Shown: positions 54,385 to 63,135, counted from the stretch's first letter. The stretch: DNA of 64,000 bases from Clostridium tunisiense TJ (GCF_000300195.1 NZ_AMQH01000005.1:1-64000); one strand, 5' to 3'. A program made the numbers and translations. The notes: a model not told the origin generated them from the letters alone.

Positions 54385-55278
54385 ATGATTTTAAGAAATA
54401 TAAATAAAAGTGAAATTGAGTCAGTTATTAAGGCTACTACACCAGAGAAAAGCTCCTTTAAGGATATATTAGAATCCTGGATTAATGAAGGAATAACAAA
54501 GTTAGAATGGTGCTTTGTTGTTGAGGATCATGGTAACATCTTAGGAAGGCTAATATATGGTGTCTTTGACAATAGTTTGAAAATGTTAGATATATGGATG
54601 AAGAATTTTAATGATGAAACGAAGGGAAAATTACTAAGTGACAGTTTAAAAATAATGAAGGTAAAAGAATTTAATAATGTAGAATGCCATCTTTATTCTG
54701 ATAAAAATAACTTTCAACAATATGTAAAGGCTTTAACAGCAGTTGAGTTTAAAGTTACTCAAGAAAAGAAAAGCTTTGTTTGGGAAGAAGAAGTAATTAA
54801 TAGCTTATTAGGAGATTTATATTTCAGTACATTAGAACAAGTTGGTTCCCAGGAGTTTATTAATGCAATTGAAAAGGTTACAGCGGGAACTTTAGATGAA
54901 GATGATTTAGCATGGGTAAAAGAGTTTGGAAGTAAAGAAGCTGCAATAAAATATTTCAACCTACTGAAGGATATTGACTATAACGAAGGCTGGTGGAAAT
55001 TAGCTTATAATGAGCAACAAGAACTATTAGGATTAGTAGTACCGCAAAGATTGACAGAAGATATTGGTGGTATTAACTACATTGGTGTAGTTCCAGAAAA
55101 GAGGGGACAAGGCTATATAAACCACTTGGTTATAGAAGGAGTAAAAACTTTGAAGGATAACAATATAAAAAAGGTAATAGCCGATATTGATATTAAGAAC
55201 TACCCCTTAGATAGAGTTCTTCCAAAGCAAGGTTTTAAATTAGATTGTACCATGCTAGTACTAAAATTGGATTTATAA
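54385..55278 (+). CDS. Two-part GNAT acetyltransferase
   Basis: A 297-residue protein with a weak N-terminal GNAT-like half (LEWCFVVEDHGNILGRLIYG) and a better C-terminal GNAT domain (about 195-297): beta4 INYIGVVPEKRGQGYINHLV with the loop KRGQGY, and DIDIKNYPLDRVLPKQGFK. It has a GTGGGGAG ribosome-binding site. Followed after 35 bases by the DUF5694 gene. Substrate unknown. Confidence 0.8.
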   Translation: MILRNINKSEIESVIKATTPEKSSFKDILESWINEGITKLEWCFVVEDHGNILGRLIYGVFDNSLKMLDIWMKNFNDETKGKLLSDSLKIMKVKEFNNVECHLYSDKNNFQQYVKALTAVEFKVTQEKKSFVWEEEVINSLLGDLYFSTLEQVGSQEFINAIEKVTAGTLDEDDLAWVKEFGSKEAAIKYFNLLKDIDYNEGWWKLAYNEQQELLGLVVPQRLTEDIGGINYIGVVPEKRGQGYINHLVIEGVKTLKDNNIKKVIADIDIKNYPLDRVLPKQGFKLDCTMLVLKLDL

Positions 55279-55313
55279 GAGTGATTTTATAAAAGTAATT
55301 AGGGGGATAAATT

Positions 55314-56063
55314 ATGGGAGAAAAAGCAAAGATACTTATTTTAGGTACATACCATTTTGGGTTATGTGGAGAACATTTAATGAAAATTGAAGTTGAAGAC
55401 GTAACTAAAAATAAAAAGCAACTTGAGATTATAAAGCTTGTTGAGGCATTAGCAAGATTTAAACCTAATAAAATTGCAATAGAGTTAAGTAAAGAAAAAG
55501 AAGTAGAGATAAACGAAGAATATTTAAAGTATTGCAGTGGAGAGTTTACGAAAAATGATGTAGTAGAGGAAAGTAGTGAAATTGTTCAAGTAGCATTTAG
55601 ACTAGGAAAATTGTTAGGTCATAAGCAAATATATCCATTAGATTATTCTGTAGGATTGCCAATTGAAGAAATGCTTATGTATGCGGAAAGTAATAACAAA
55701 CAATTTTTCAATAACTTTATGAGTAAGGTTCAAGGAGCAGGAGAGCAGATGAATTCTATCATAAATAATAATGAGGTAATAGATGTTTTTAGATATCTTA
55801 ATTCTCATGAAAAATTCAACAATGACCATAGTGATTTATACCTTAGTCCTGTACAAGTAGGTGCTGGAGATAATTACTGTGGTAGTAAAACTCTTGTAGA
55901 ATGGTATAGAAGAAATATATATATCTTTAGTAATCTTCAAGCTATAGCGAAGGAAGATGACAGGGTTTTAGTAATTTATGGAGCTGATCATTGCAAGATT
56001 CTTCGAGACCTAGTTAATGACTATAATGAGTATCAATTAGTTGATGCTTTAGATTATTTATAG
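55314..56063 (+). CDS. DUF5694 (TraB/EreA-like) protein
   Basis: A 249-residue protein that starts KAKILILGTYHFG, as DUF5694 does, and has LARFKPNKIAIELSKE, QIYPLDYSVG and VIYGADHCKILRDL. GTYHF, the ELxxE-like region and GADH are the conserved spots of the TraB/EreA-like hydrolase fold. Function is not established. It has an AGGGGGA ribosome-binding site and is likely in an operon with the preceding GNAT gene. Confidence 0.75.
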   Translation: MGEKAKILILGTYHFGLCGEHLMKIEVEDVTKNKKQLEIIKLVEALARFKPNKIAIELSKEKEVEINEEYLKYCSGEFTKNDVVEESSEIVQVAFRLGKLLGHKQIYPLDYSVGLPIEEMLMYAESNNKQFFNNFMSKVQGAGEQMNSIINNNEVIDVFRYLNSHEKFNNDHSDLYLSPVQVGAGDNYCGSKTLVEWYRRNIYIFSNLQAIAKEDDRVLVIYGADHCKILRDLVNDYNEYQLVDALDYL

Positions 56064-56199
56064 TTTATGAGCAAGGGGAAGTATTGCTGTAAAAAAGAAG
56101 TGGAAATGAGTATATATGGGGACTTCTAGCATAAAACATATTTCACTTTAAAAAAGCATAGCTTATATAGAAATCAATTTGAAAAGAAAAGGAAAAATT

Positions 56200-56538
56200 A
56201 TGAATAACTTTATTTCAAATATATTCTATAGCTATTTTATTGCTTTTGGGGTTATGTTAGGTGCTTGCACTTTTGCAGGTGTTGCAGCAATGATAAACAA
56301 TCACCCACCATTAAAAACTATGATGGATTTTGCAAGTTCTGTTAAGATATGGGCAATAGCTACTGCTTTAGGGGGGACCTTCACTTCCTTTCAAGTTTTA
56401 GATGAAGGAGTTTTTAAAGGTGAAGTACGATTAATGATTAAACAAATTGTATATGTTTTAGCGGCATTATTAGGAGCTAATCTTGGGTATTACACTTTGA
56501 AGCTTGTGGAGAGGTGTGGTGAGTTATGGACAAAATAA
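56200..56538 (+). CDS. ytrH: Sporulation membrane protein YtrH
   Basis: A 112-residue membrane protein with three TM segments, matching YtrH (NFISNIFYSYFIAFGVMLGA, SSVKIWAIATALGGTF, LLGANLGYYTLKLVE). In Bacillus YtrH and YtrI localise to the forespore outer membrane and are needed for full sporulation efficiency. Start ATG 56200 follows AAAAGGAA; the upstream TTG at 56179 lies before that site. It overlaps the next gene by 13 bases. Confidence 0.85.
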   Translation: MNNFISNIFYSYFIAFGVMLGACTFAGVAAMINNHPPLKTMMDFASSVKIWAIATALGGTFTSFQVLDEGVFKGEVRLMIKQIVYVLAALLGANLGYYTLKLVERCGELWTK

Positions 56539-56978
56539 GAAAAGATAGGTATTTTTTCTTTCTCACCACAGGATTTCTTTTGGGTGGACTTATAGGAATA
56601 TTATCATTTAGCACTTTCATTAGTTATAGAATAGATCAATATCATCACAAGATTAAAACTTTAGAATCAGAAATTGAAGACAAAAATGCTCGACTAGAAA
56701 AGCTTGAAGAAGTCATTAACAAAAGAAAACTAGTTGTAAAAGGGGTAGAAGTCACCTTAGAAAATGAAGAGGATGAAATAGCTAAGATTACATTGCAAAA
56801 GCATATTAAAGAAAAACTAGACAAGTTTATTGGTAAAGAAGTAAACAAGTTAGATGGAGATATGCTTTGGGAAGTTGTAGATAAGAGAATTATGAAAATA
56901 AAAGATAAGGAATACAAGCTAAAGGTAAGTAAACTTATGATTTCTGAAACTATTCATATCTGGGTACAAGTTCAGTAG
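56526..56978 (+). CDS. ytrI: Sporulation membrane protein YtrI-like
   Basis: A 150-residue protein with one N-terminal TM (about 9-32), a coiled coil (about 38-72, KTLESEIEDKNARLEKLEEV) and a C-terminal domain ending SETIHIWVQVQ. This is the YtrI plan, and it overlaps ytrH as in the bacillar pair. Expression is presumably under a mother-cell sigma factor, but no promoter was confidently identified. In Bacillus the pair lies by dnaE; here it does not. Confidence 0.75.
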   Translation: MDKIRKDRYFFFLTTGFLLGGLIGILSFSTFISYRIDQYHHKIKTLESEIEDKNARLEKLEEVINKRKLVVKGVEVTLENEEDEIAKITLQKHIKEKLDKFIGKEVNKLDGDMLWEVVDKRIMKIKDKEYKLKVSKLMISETIHIWVQVQ

Positions 56979-57006
56979 TAATAAAAAGTTGCCTTTTATT
57001 GCATAG

Positions 57007-57111
57007 TTTGATTGCTGTCATACACATCCAATGATGACCTTACCAATAGGAGCAAACATTGAACTTGATAATACAAATAGGAAAGTGTCCATTACAGAAG
57101 ATTGGCTTTAA
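57007..57111 (+). pseudogene. C-terminal remnant of an LD-carboxypeptidase (S66)
   Basis: A 34-codon open stretch with no start encodes a peptide with CHTHPMMTLPIGANIELD and ends TEDWL. This matches the C-terminal strand of MccF/LD-carboxypeptidases, where the G-H-T-x-P-M-x-T-L-P-x-G pattern holds the catalytic His. The rest of the gene is gone; an in-frame stop precedes it. Confidence 0.55.
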
Positions 57112-57218
57112 TTATAATCTAGTGTAGCAAGTTATGGAGAAATATTATAATTGGGTCTAAAGATACAGTTATAACTATATTAGCAGCACATCTTAGAAAG
57201 TAAGCAGGTGATGACAAT

Positions 57219-57464
57219 ATGTCGAAAGTTAAGTTAACAATTATAGAAAGCAATTGTAGAGCTGGACATCATAAAAAGGATGATTCATATATAGTAGAGG
57301 ATATTTGTGCACCAATATGCCATGAATTATGGAATAGCATTTACCCAAGTATTTATGTTTTATTAAATGGTGGAACTTTAGATTATGGCAATAGTAAAGC
57401 AACTAAATTTCAAGGAAAGTGTCCAGATGGTGGTAGAGTAGTAATACTGGGTGAACTCTTATAG
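57219..57464 (+). CDS. TIGR04076-family protein
   Basis: An 81-residue protein of the TIGR04076 family (KVKLTIIESNCRAGHHKKDD, ICHELWNSIYPSIYVLLNGG, FQGKCPDGGRVVILG). It has four Cys residues, one His pair and a length usual for the family. Its function is unknown. It follows an AGCAGGTGATG ribosome-binding site; monocistronic. Confidence 0.85.
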   Translation: MSKVKLTIIESNCRAGHHKKDDSYIVEDICAPICHELWNSIYPSIYVLLNGGTLDYGNSKATKFQGKCPDGGRVVILGELL

Positions 57465-57618
57465 AAAGTTTAGATAATAAAAGTAAATAGTGTACCATTT
57501 TGATTTGCTATAGGGTTTAAGGGTAGTAGAGAATTAGAAAATGAATTAAAGATATTAGAAATACCAACTTAATAAATGATAAGTGGATTTAAGAAATTGA
57601 AAAGTTATTGGCTTATAA

Positions 57619-57642
57619 CAATATAACAATATAACAATATGG
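57619..57642. repeat. Short tandem repeat CAATATAA
   Basis: Three direct copies (ACAATATA units of 9-10 bases) lie immediately before the ribosome-binding site of the NUDIX gene. Such a repeat can change length by slippage and alter the leader. Confidence 0.5.
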
Positions 57643-57652
57643 AGGAATAACT

Positions 57653-58114
57653 ATGGGATACGTTGAAGAATTAAGAGGAATAATTGGCACTAGACCTGTG
57701 AATTTTGTTGCTACAACTGTTGTGGTTGTTAATGATATTGGTGAAATATTATTGCAAAAAAGGAGTGAGCCCTTTGGGGCATGGGGATTACCGGGAGGAC
57801 AAATTGAACTTGGAGAGTCAACAGAAGATGCAGGTAAAAGAGAAATATTTGAGGAGACAGGGTTAGTTATAGAGAATTTAAAATTGGTTGATGTTTTCTC
57901 AGGAAGTGATAATTTTGTAAGGCTAAAAAATGGGGACGAATATTATGTAGTTCTAGTTGCCTATTACACAAAGGATTTTAATGGATATCTAAAAGCTGAC
58001 GGAATTGAAACTCTTGAATGTGGTTTTTTCGATATAAATCATATTCCAGATAATACTTTACAAAGACATAAACGTGTTATTAATAGATACTTAGAGGTAA
58101 TTAAAAATAACTAG
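57653..58114 (+). CDS. NUDIX hydrolase (4)
   Basis: NUDIX-family protein of 153 residues. The box GGQIELGESTEDAGKREIFE then ETG lies at about 47-68, preceded by WGLPG. The N-terminal extension YVEELRGIIGTRP is typical of a common Firmicute subgroup. It has an ATGGAGGA ribosome-binding site after a short CAATATAA tandem repeat. Confidence 0.9.
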   Translation: MGYVEELRGIIGTRPVNFVATTVVVVNDIGEILLQKRSEPFGAWGLPGGQIELGESTEDAGKREIFEETGLVIENLKLVDVFSGSDNFVRLKNGDEYYVVLVAYYTKDFNGYLKADGIETLECGFFDINHIPDNTLQRHKRVINRYLEVIKNN

Positions 58115-58221
58115 TACTTTTCTATAATTATTAGGACCAGCAATGTATAGACTTGTTTTAGGTTAAGGATAAATTAAAATATATAATCTATTGTAAAAGC
58201 TGTAAGTATTATAGGAAAGTT

Positions 58222-58257
58222 AATGGAGGCTATAGAGCCTCCATTATTATACTTTTT
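58222..58257. terminator. Bidirectional terminator between NUDIX and GNAT genes
   Basis: AATGGAGGC and GCCTCCATT pair perfectly, with A/T tracts on both sides. Confidence 0.8.
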
Positions 58258-58281
58258 TACTATATAGGTTGATTTATATAG

Positions 58282-58821
58282 CTAAAATTTAAAATCCTTC
58301 CAATTTACTGGAGTAGTTTGCCTCTTTTGCCAATCCTCTTTTGTGATTCCATATCCAATTGCATCATATATACTGCCATCACTGCATTCCCAACCATTTC
58401 TATAGTGAGCTTCTTTCACAAATCCACATTTATGAAATACACATCTCATAGCATAGTTATCTTGTCTTGTAGTACCTTCTAGCCTTTTTTTCTCGGGATA
58501 ATTAGTGAATATATAATCAACAAGCCATTTTATGGTACTTGTACCTATTCCCATACCTTTGTACGTATTGGAAATTCTTATGTCAAATAGTGGGTTACCA
58601 TCTTCTAAATCAAAAACCCTAATGATTCCAATTTTCACACCTGAGTCTGAAAGAACCCAAAAGGTTTTAGCATCATCACTAGAGTAATACTGATTTTCAT
58701 AGCTGACTCGAATTCTATCTGGGTTTGGATTAGGAGTTCCATGGAACTCCCAAGTATTTGATGTCAAAAAGCTTATAAGGTCATCAATTTCATTTGTAAA
58801 TTCTTCAAAGTATATTTGCAT
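58282..58821 (-). CDS. GNAT acetyltransferase
   Basis: A 179-residue RimJ/RimL-like GNAT protein. The acetyl-CoA loop is NTYKGMGIGTSTIKW and the C-terminal unit RQDNYAMRCVFHKCGFVKEA. Start ATG 58821 is 7 bases after AGGGGGGAAG on the minus strand; the upstream extension to 58905 precedes that site. The only minus-strand gene in this part. Substrate unknown. Confidence 0.85.
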   Translation of the reverse strand: MQIYFEEFTNEIDDLISFLTSNTWEFHGTPNPNPDRIRVSYENQYYSSDDAKTFWVLSDSGVKIGIIRVFDLEDGNPLFDIRISNTYKGMGIGTSTIKWLVDYIFTNYPEKKRLEGTTRQDNYAMRCVFHKCGFVKEAHYRNGWECSDGSIYDAIGYGITKEDWQKRQTTPVNWKDFKF

Positions 58822-59324
58822 TATTTTCTTCCCCCCTAAATCAATATCAAAATACATCACATATGCTATTGAATAATTAGAGTATTTAATTATATAGTAT
58901 AACATTTTTTACCATGAAACTCAAATAACTCAGAAAATGTTGTCAAGAGGAACATATTTTATAGAAGGTTAAATTTTGCTTTAAATTTCAATATAATAAT
59001 TTCAGGAGTTTTACAAGTTTTACTAATGAATATTTAAGTAGATGTTAGCCATATCATTTGCATAAAGTAATTGTTCAGCTTTAAAAAAAGAATTAATATC
59101 CTAAAACCTTCTCATTAAATTTCGTGATGCACCTCTATTTACTTTAATCAAGAAGGTAATTAAACAAAGAGTTGATTATGAGTATTCTATAGTTTTATGT
59201 AAAAATATAACTTATAATATAAATATAGTAAATAAAAATTTATTATGAAACTATTAGGAACTAGTTTATATAAAAATAACTTATAAAAAGAATAGAACAA
59301 ATTTTAATTAGGAATGGTGATATA
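58822..59324. other. Divergent spacer
   Basis: AT-rich DNA holding the GNAT gene leader on the minus strand and shared promoter motif D for the HIT gene. No gene or hairpin of note in between. Confidence 0.45.
59188..59225 (+). promoter_or_regulatory. Shared promoter motif (D)
   Basis: TATAGTTTTATGTAAAAATA then TAACTTATAATATAAAT, upstream of the HIT gene. Nearly identical to motif A. A partial second copy (ATAAAAATAACTTATAAAA) lies at about 59268-59288. Confidence 0.5.
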
Positions 59325-59819
59325 GTGGGGAGAATAATAACTTTGGCTGAAGGAAGAAGAATGGAAGTTCAGTGTTTAAGTTGTGCAATTATAAGTGGAT
59401 TAGTTGAACCTACGGGAGGAGTCATTAAAGAAACTAAACATTTTCATGTGCATCAAGATGTAGCTTATCCAATACCAGGTTTAGCAATTTTAGCATCCAA
59501 GAGACATTTTTATTGTATGGATGAACTAACTTTTGAAGAGATGCATGAGTATATTGAATTAGTACATAAAATTAGGGAAGTACAGAGGACGGTTTTAGGC
59601 ATAGAAAAAGTTTATTATTTTTATAATGAAGATACGACTCATCATTTTCACTTATGGATGGTTCCAAGATATAAATGGATGTATGAGTTTGGACATTCAG
59701 TAGAGTCATTAAGACCAGTACTACTATATGCTAGAAATAATTTAAATACTGAGGAAAATATGAGTAAAGTAATCCAGACAATAGATAAATTACGCCAAGG
59801 GTTAAAGGAGTTGAGTTAA
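59325..59819 (+). CDS. HIT-like nucleotide hydrolase family protein
   Basis: A 164-residue HIT-superfamily protein. The histidine triad region reads THHFHLWMVP (His106, His107, His109), with a CLSC near the N-terminus and FHVHQD before it. It probably acts on dinucleotide polyphosphates or nucleotidyl conjugates. The start is either GTG 59325 (weak GGTGA site) or ATG 59361 (preceded by GAAGGAAGAAG). It is followed after 4 bases by a YqeK-like HD gene. Confidence 0.8.
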   Translation: MGRIITLAEGRRMEVQCLSCAIISGLVEPTGGVIKETKHFHVHQDVAYPIPGLAILASKRHFYCMDELTFEEMHEYIELVHKIREVQRTVLGIEKVYYFYNEDTTHHFHLWMVPRYKWMYEFGHSVESLRPVLLYARNNLNTEENMSKVIQTIDKLRQGLKELS

Positions 59820-59823
59820 TATA

Positions 59824-60450
59824 ATGAAAGAGGTTTTTAAAAGGTTACTTGATGGATTTGTAGTTACTGGTGATTTACATAAGGATATTTATGATTTGCT
59901 AATACTTCATAATAGACAAATTGTAGCAGAGCATTCTAAAGCAGTAGCAGAGGAATGCAAGACTCTAGCCATTAAATTTGGAATAAATGAAGAGGCTGCT
60001 GAAATAGCAGGTCTTCTGCATGACATTAGTGCTATAGTTCCATTTCAGCAGCGATTAGAAATTTCAAATTTGCTGGGTATTCAAGTGTTAAAAGAAGAAG
60101 AAGAGTTTCCTTTGATTCTTCATCAAAAAATTTCTCAAGGTATGGCTAAAGAAATTTGGAACATTAGCAATGAGGACATATTAAGTGCAATTGGTTGCCA
60201 TACAACCTTAAAGAAGGAATATAAACAATTAGATTTATTATTATTTGTTGCTGATAAAGTTAAATGGGATCAAAAAGGGGGGCCACCATACTTAGAAGAT
60301 GTAGTCAATGGACTAAATATATCCTTAGAGCATGGAGCATATGCCTATATAAAGTATCTTATGGATAATAAATCAAACTTGAAAGTAGTACATCCTTGGC
60401 TTGTTGATGCCTATAATAGTTTAAGCGTAAAGCTTAATGAGATAGTCTAG
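59824..60450 (+). CDS. YqeK-like HD-domain hydrolase
   Basis: A 208-residue HD-superfamily protein similar to YqeK (symmetric Ap4A hydrolase). Metal ligands are His37 (AEHSKAVAEEC), His66-Asp67 (GLLHDIS), a later His in LHQKISQG and HTT in IGCHTTLKK, and Asp in LLLFVADKVKW. It is in an operon with the HIT-like gene, so both may act on the same kind of dinucleotide. Not at the usual nadD-yqeK locus. Confidence 0.8.
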   Translation: MKEVFKRLLDGFVVTGDLHKDIYDLLILHNRQIVAEHSKAVAEECKTLAIKFGINEEAAEIAGLLHDISAIVPFQQRLEISNLLGIQVLKEEEEFPLILHQKISQGMAKEIWNISNEDILSAIGCHTTLKKEYKQLDLLLFVADKVKWDQKGGPPYLEDVVNGLNISLEHGAYAYIKYLMDNKSNLKVVHPWLVDAYNSLSVKLNEIV

Positions 60451-60500
60451 CAAAAAAACATTAGATTATATAGTAAAGTAGATCTTATGAGGTGAAAAAA

Positions 60501-60956
60501 ATGATTAGTATAAATCAAGCATCTTCCTGGGACTGTGGGGAGCTTACTAATTTAGCTATTAGGTCTGAAGCATATTGGGGATATGATTCTAATTATATGG
60601 ACAGGTTTAAAGAATTTTATAAAGTAGATAAGGAATTTATAAAGAATAATCCTACCTATATTATTAAAGAAAATGAAGATATAGTTGGATTCTATGGAAT
60701 ATTAGTTAGTGAAAAAGAAAATTCTTTGGAATACTTTTTTATTGAGCCCAAGCGTATAGGCAAAGGTTACGGGAGATTACTCTGGAATCACGCTATAGAC
60801 ATATGCAGAAAATTAAACATAAAGGAATTTGAAATAGTCACAAGTCCACAGGCAAAAGAATTTTATATAAAAATGGGAGCAAAGCTTCAAGGAGAAGTAG
60901 AGTCACTTGTGGCTAAAGGACGTATAATCCCAAGATTAGCTTATAAAGTGATATAG
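60501..60956 (+). CDS. GNAT acetyltransferase
   Basis: A 151-residue GNAT protein. Beta4 and loop: LEYFFIEPKRIGKGYGRLLW with the pattern R-x-G-K-G-Y-G, then EIVTSPQAKEFYIKMGAKLQG. It starts SINQASSWDCGELTNLAIRS. Start ATG 60501 lies 6 bases after GAGGTG, and the GTG within that site is not the start. Likely same transcript as the HIT and HD genes. Substrate unknown. Confidence 0.85.
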   Translation: MISINQASSWDCGELTNLAIRSEAYWGYDSNYMDRFKEFYKVDKEFIKNNPTYIIKENEDIVGFYGILVSEKENSLEYFFIEPKRIGKGYGRLLWNHAIDICRKLNIKEFEIVTSPQAKEFYIKMGAKLQGEVESLVAKGRIIPRLAYKVI

Positions 60957-60997
60957 GAACTAGGAATTAAAAAGTTATTATAATAGGGGTAGTTATA

Positions 60998-61048
60998 ATG
61001 AACAATATATGGTCTATGAAAACTCCTAAAGAATTATTGAAAAAGTAA
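60998..61048 (+). pseudogene. N-terminal remnant of an unidentified gene
   Basis: Behind a TAGGGGTAG ribosome-binding site, 16 codons read MNNIWSMKTPKELLKK before a stop. A -1 shift lets the frame go on for nine codons (VNGILDYN). This looks like the front of a truncated gene. The start resembles transglutaminase-like clostridial proteins, from memory only. Confidence 0.3.
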
Positions 61049-61105
61049 ATGGCATATTAGACTATAATTAAGTTGAAAAGTAGAAAATAATAAGGGAAAG
61101 TGTGA

Positions 61106-61942
61106 GTGGTAGAAGTTATGAAAGTAGTAACACTATTTGAAAATAGAACCATATCAAAGGAATATAAGAGTAGTCACGGATTATCGTTGTATATAGAAAC
61201 AAATAATCATAAGATACTTTTTGATACTGGTTCAGATGACTCTTTTGTGCACAATGCCTCTAAATTAGGAGTAAATTTAGAGGAGGTAGATATTGTTATA
61301 ATATCTCACGGGCACAATGACCATGGTGGAGGGCTAGAAGGATTTTTAAAGATAAATTCTAAGGCAAAGATTTATGTGGGTAAAGGAGCCTTTGATGACT
61401 ACTTAACCAAACTATTAGGAATCATCAAGTTTAATATAGGGTTAAAGAAAGAACTGCTAAGTGATAGATTTGAATTTGTGGATGGAGTAATTTCTATTGA
61501 TGATGAGTTAACCCTATTTAATAATATTGATGGTGATAAGCTTCTACCTAAAGGCAATGATAGGTTGTTAAAAAGATATAGTGATGGGACGATAAAAAAG
61601 GATGATTTTATCCATGAAATAAACCTTTTGATTAGTGAAAATCATAAGTATAGTTTATTTTGTGGTTGTTCTCATAGAGGTATTGTGAATATTGTAGAAA
61701 AGGCTAAAACTATTGCAAACACAAAGGTAAGTACGGTTATTGCTGGGTTTCACCTAATGGGGATGAAAGTAAATAGTCCTAAGTATGCAGCTTACTTTCA
61801 GAACCTTGCAGATAGTTTAAATAATAGTGGAGTTGAAAAGTATTATACTTGTCATTGCACTGGAGAAGAAGCATACAATTACTTAAGAAAAAATGTGAAA
61901 ACTTTAAATGAGATTAAAACAGGAATGATTATAGAGGTATGA
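61106..61942 (+). CDS. Metallo-beta-lactamase fold hydrolase
   Basis: MBL-fold protein of 278 residues of the type II (RNase Z/7,8-dihydropterin synthase-like) group. The metal motif is SHGHNDHGGG, then CGCSHRG and the final HCTG. KILFDTGSDDSF is the usual first conserved strand. Start GTG 61106 is 6 bases after AAGGGAAA; ATG 61118 is a possible alternative. Function in the group is diverse. Confidence 0.85.
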   Translation: MVEVMKVVTLFENRTISKEYKSSHGLSLYIETNNHKILFDTGSDDSFVHNASKLGVNLEEVDIVIISHGHNDHGGGLEGFLKINSKAKIYVGKGAFDDYLTKLLGIIKFNIGLKKELLSDRFEFVDGVISIDDELTLFNNIDGDKLLPKGNDRLLKRYSDGTIKKDDFIHEINLLISENHKYSLFCGCSHRGIVNIVEKAKTIANTKVSTVIAGFHLMGMKVNSPKYAAYFQNLADSLNNSGVEKYYTCHCTGEEAYNYLRKNVKTLNEIKTGMIIEV

Positions 61943-62045
61943 TAGTGAAACAATTGTGGGTAATGAACCTATAATTTACGGATGTAGGCGATTTTACAGC
62001 TAGTGACTAAACCATATAGAAAAATATATTTAATGGAGATTTTAA

Positions 62046-62936
62046 ATGAAGAGCAAGTTTTATTATGTTGTTAATAGTTTTGGAGAAAGAGCCTTTGAAG
62101 GTAATCCAGCAGCTATATTTCTTAACTGTGAAGACTTAACAGAGTGCACTATGCAAGCTATAGCCAAGCAGTTAAATTTAGTTGAAACTGTATTTGTGAA
62201 AAATGGAGATAGTGAAGTTGACTTTGAGCTAAGATATTTTACTCCTAATAAAGAAGTAGATATTGCTGGACATCCTACAGTGGCAGCATTTGTAGCTTTA
62301 GAAAATGAAAAGAGCATAAATTCTTATTTAAAAGATAGCTTTGTAATAAAGACAAGAGCTGGAAACAAAGAAATAAGAGTAAAAAGTGAAAATAATAAAA
62401 TATCAGTAATAATGGAAAGTAAACAACCAGTATTTTATGATTTTGTTCAAGATAGAAAAGAAGTAGCTGAGGTTCTAGGAATAAAACTAGAGGAGCTGAT
62501 AGTGGATTTACCAATTCAACCAATAGATACAGGGCTTGGGCATCTAGTAGTACCAGTAAAGTCTTTAGAGGTATTGATGAGAGTAAAAAGAAGAAGCGGA
62601 TTGAAAGACTTATGTAATAAATATGGTGTTAGCGAAGCACAAGTTTTTACCTATGACACATACAACAAAGACTTGGATGTACACACAAGAAATATATGTC
62701 CAAGAGAAGGCATTGAAGATCCTGGGTGTGGAATAGGAAATGCAGCATTAGGAGCTTATCTATTAAAAAACAAGTTCAAGGATGATAATGACATAATAGT
62801 AAAAGCTGAACAAGGAGTTATTATAGGTATGCCTTGTACAATAGAAGTTCATGCTAGTAGAATAAATGAAGATTTTAAAATTTTTATTGGTGGAACAGGA
62901 AAGGTTATGTCTAAAGGAGAGTTTTATATAGAGTAA
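62046..62936 (+). CDS. PhzF-family isomerase-like protein
   Basis: A 296-residue protein of the PhzF/diaminopimelate-epimerase fold family. Conserved parts are FEGNPAAIFL, FTPNKEVDIAGHPTVAAF with the usual acidic residue in LVETVF, and DPGCGIGNAALGAYL. It is full length. PhzF proteins isomerise small metabolites; no other phenazine genes are present, so phenazine synthesis is not implied. It has an ATGGAGAT ribosome-binding site. Confidence 0.9.
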   Translation: MKSKFYYVVNSFGERAFEGNPAAIFLNCEDLTECTMQAIAKQLNLVETVFVKNGDSEVDFELRYFTPNKEVDIAGHPTVAAFVALENEKSINSYLKDSFVIKTRAGNKEIRVKSENNKISVIMESKQPVFYDFVQDRKEVAEVLGIKLEELIVDLPIQPIDTGLGHLVVPVKSLEVLMRVKRRSGLKDLCNKYGVSEAQVFTYDTYNKDLDVHTRNICPREGIEDPGCGIGNAALGAYLLKNKFKDDNDIIVKAEQGVIIGMPCTIEVHASRINEDFKIFIGGTGKVMSKGEFYIE

Positions 62937-62983
62937 GCTTTTTAAGATTATACAGCTTAGAGTATGGAAATAAGAATAAAACA

Positions 62984-63016
62984 TAAAAAGAGGATAGGGA
63001 AACCTATCCTCTTTTG
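62984..63016 (+). terminator. Terminator of the PhzF-like gene
   Basis: AAAGAGGATAGG and CCTATCCTCTTTT pair around a short loop. Confidence 0.85.
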
Positions 63017-63103
63017 CATTTCACAGTTTAATAATAGTTTTTCTTTAACAATATTTACGATTCAATCATATATTAAACCATGAACAACTTTATTTATTAT
63101 TTT

Positions 63104-63135
63104 AAAGGGAAAGTTAAGGGGTAACTTGCCCTTTT
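63104..63135 (+). promoter_or_regulatory. Leader hairpin before the ABC ATPase gene
   Basis: AAAGGGAAAGTTA pairs with TAACTTGCCCTTT around a 6-base loop, 150 bases before the start codon. Terminator or attenuator; the T-run after it is short. Confidence 0.45.

Noticed and set aside
57600..57645. Tandem CAATATAA units as a CRISPR or phase-variation locus
   Set aside because: Only three short units without spacers; listed as a simple repeat, no evidence of phase variation.
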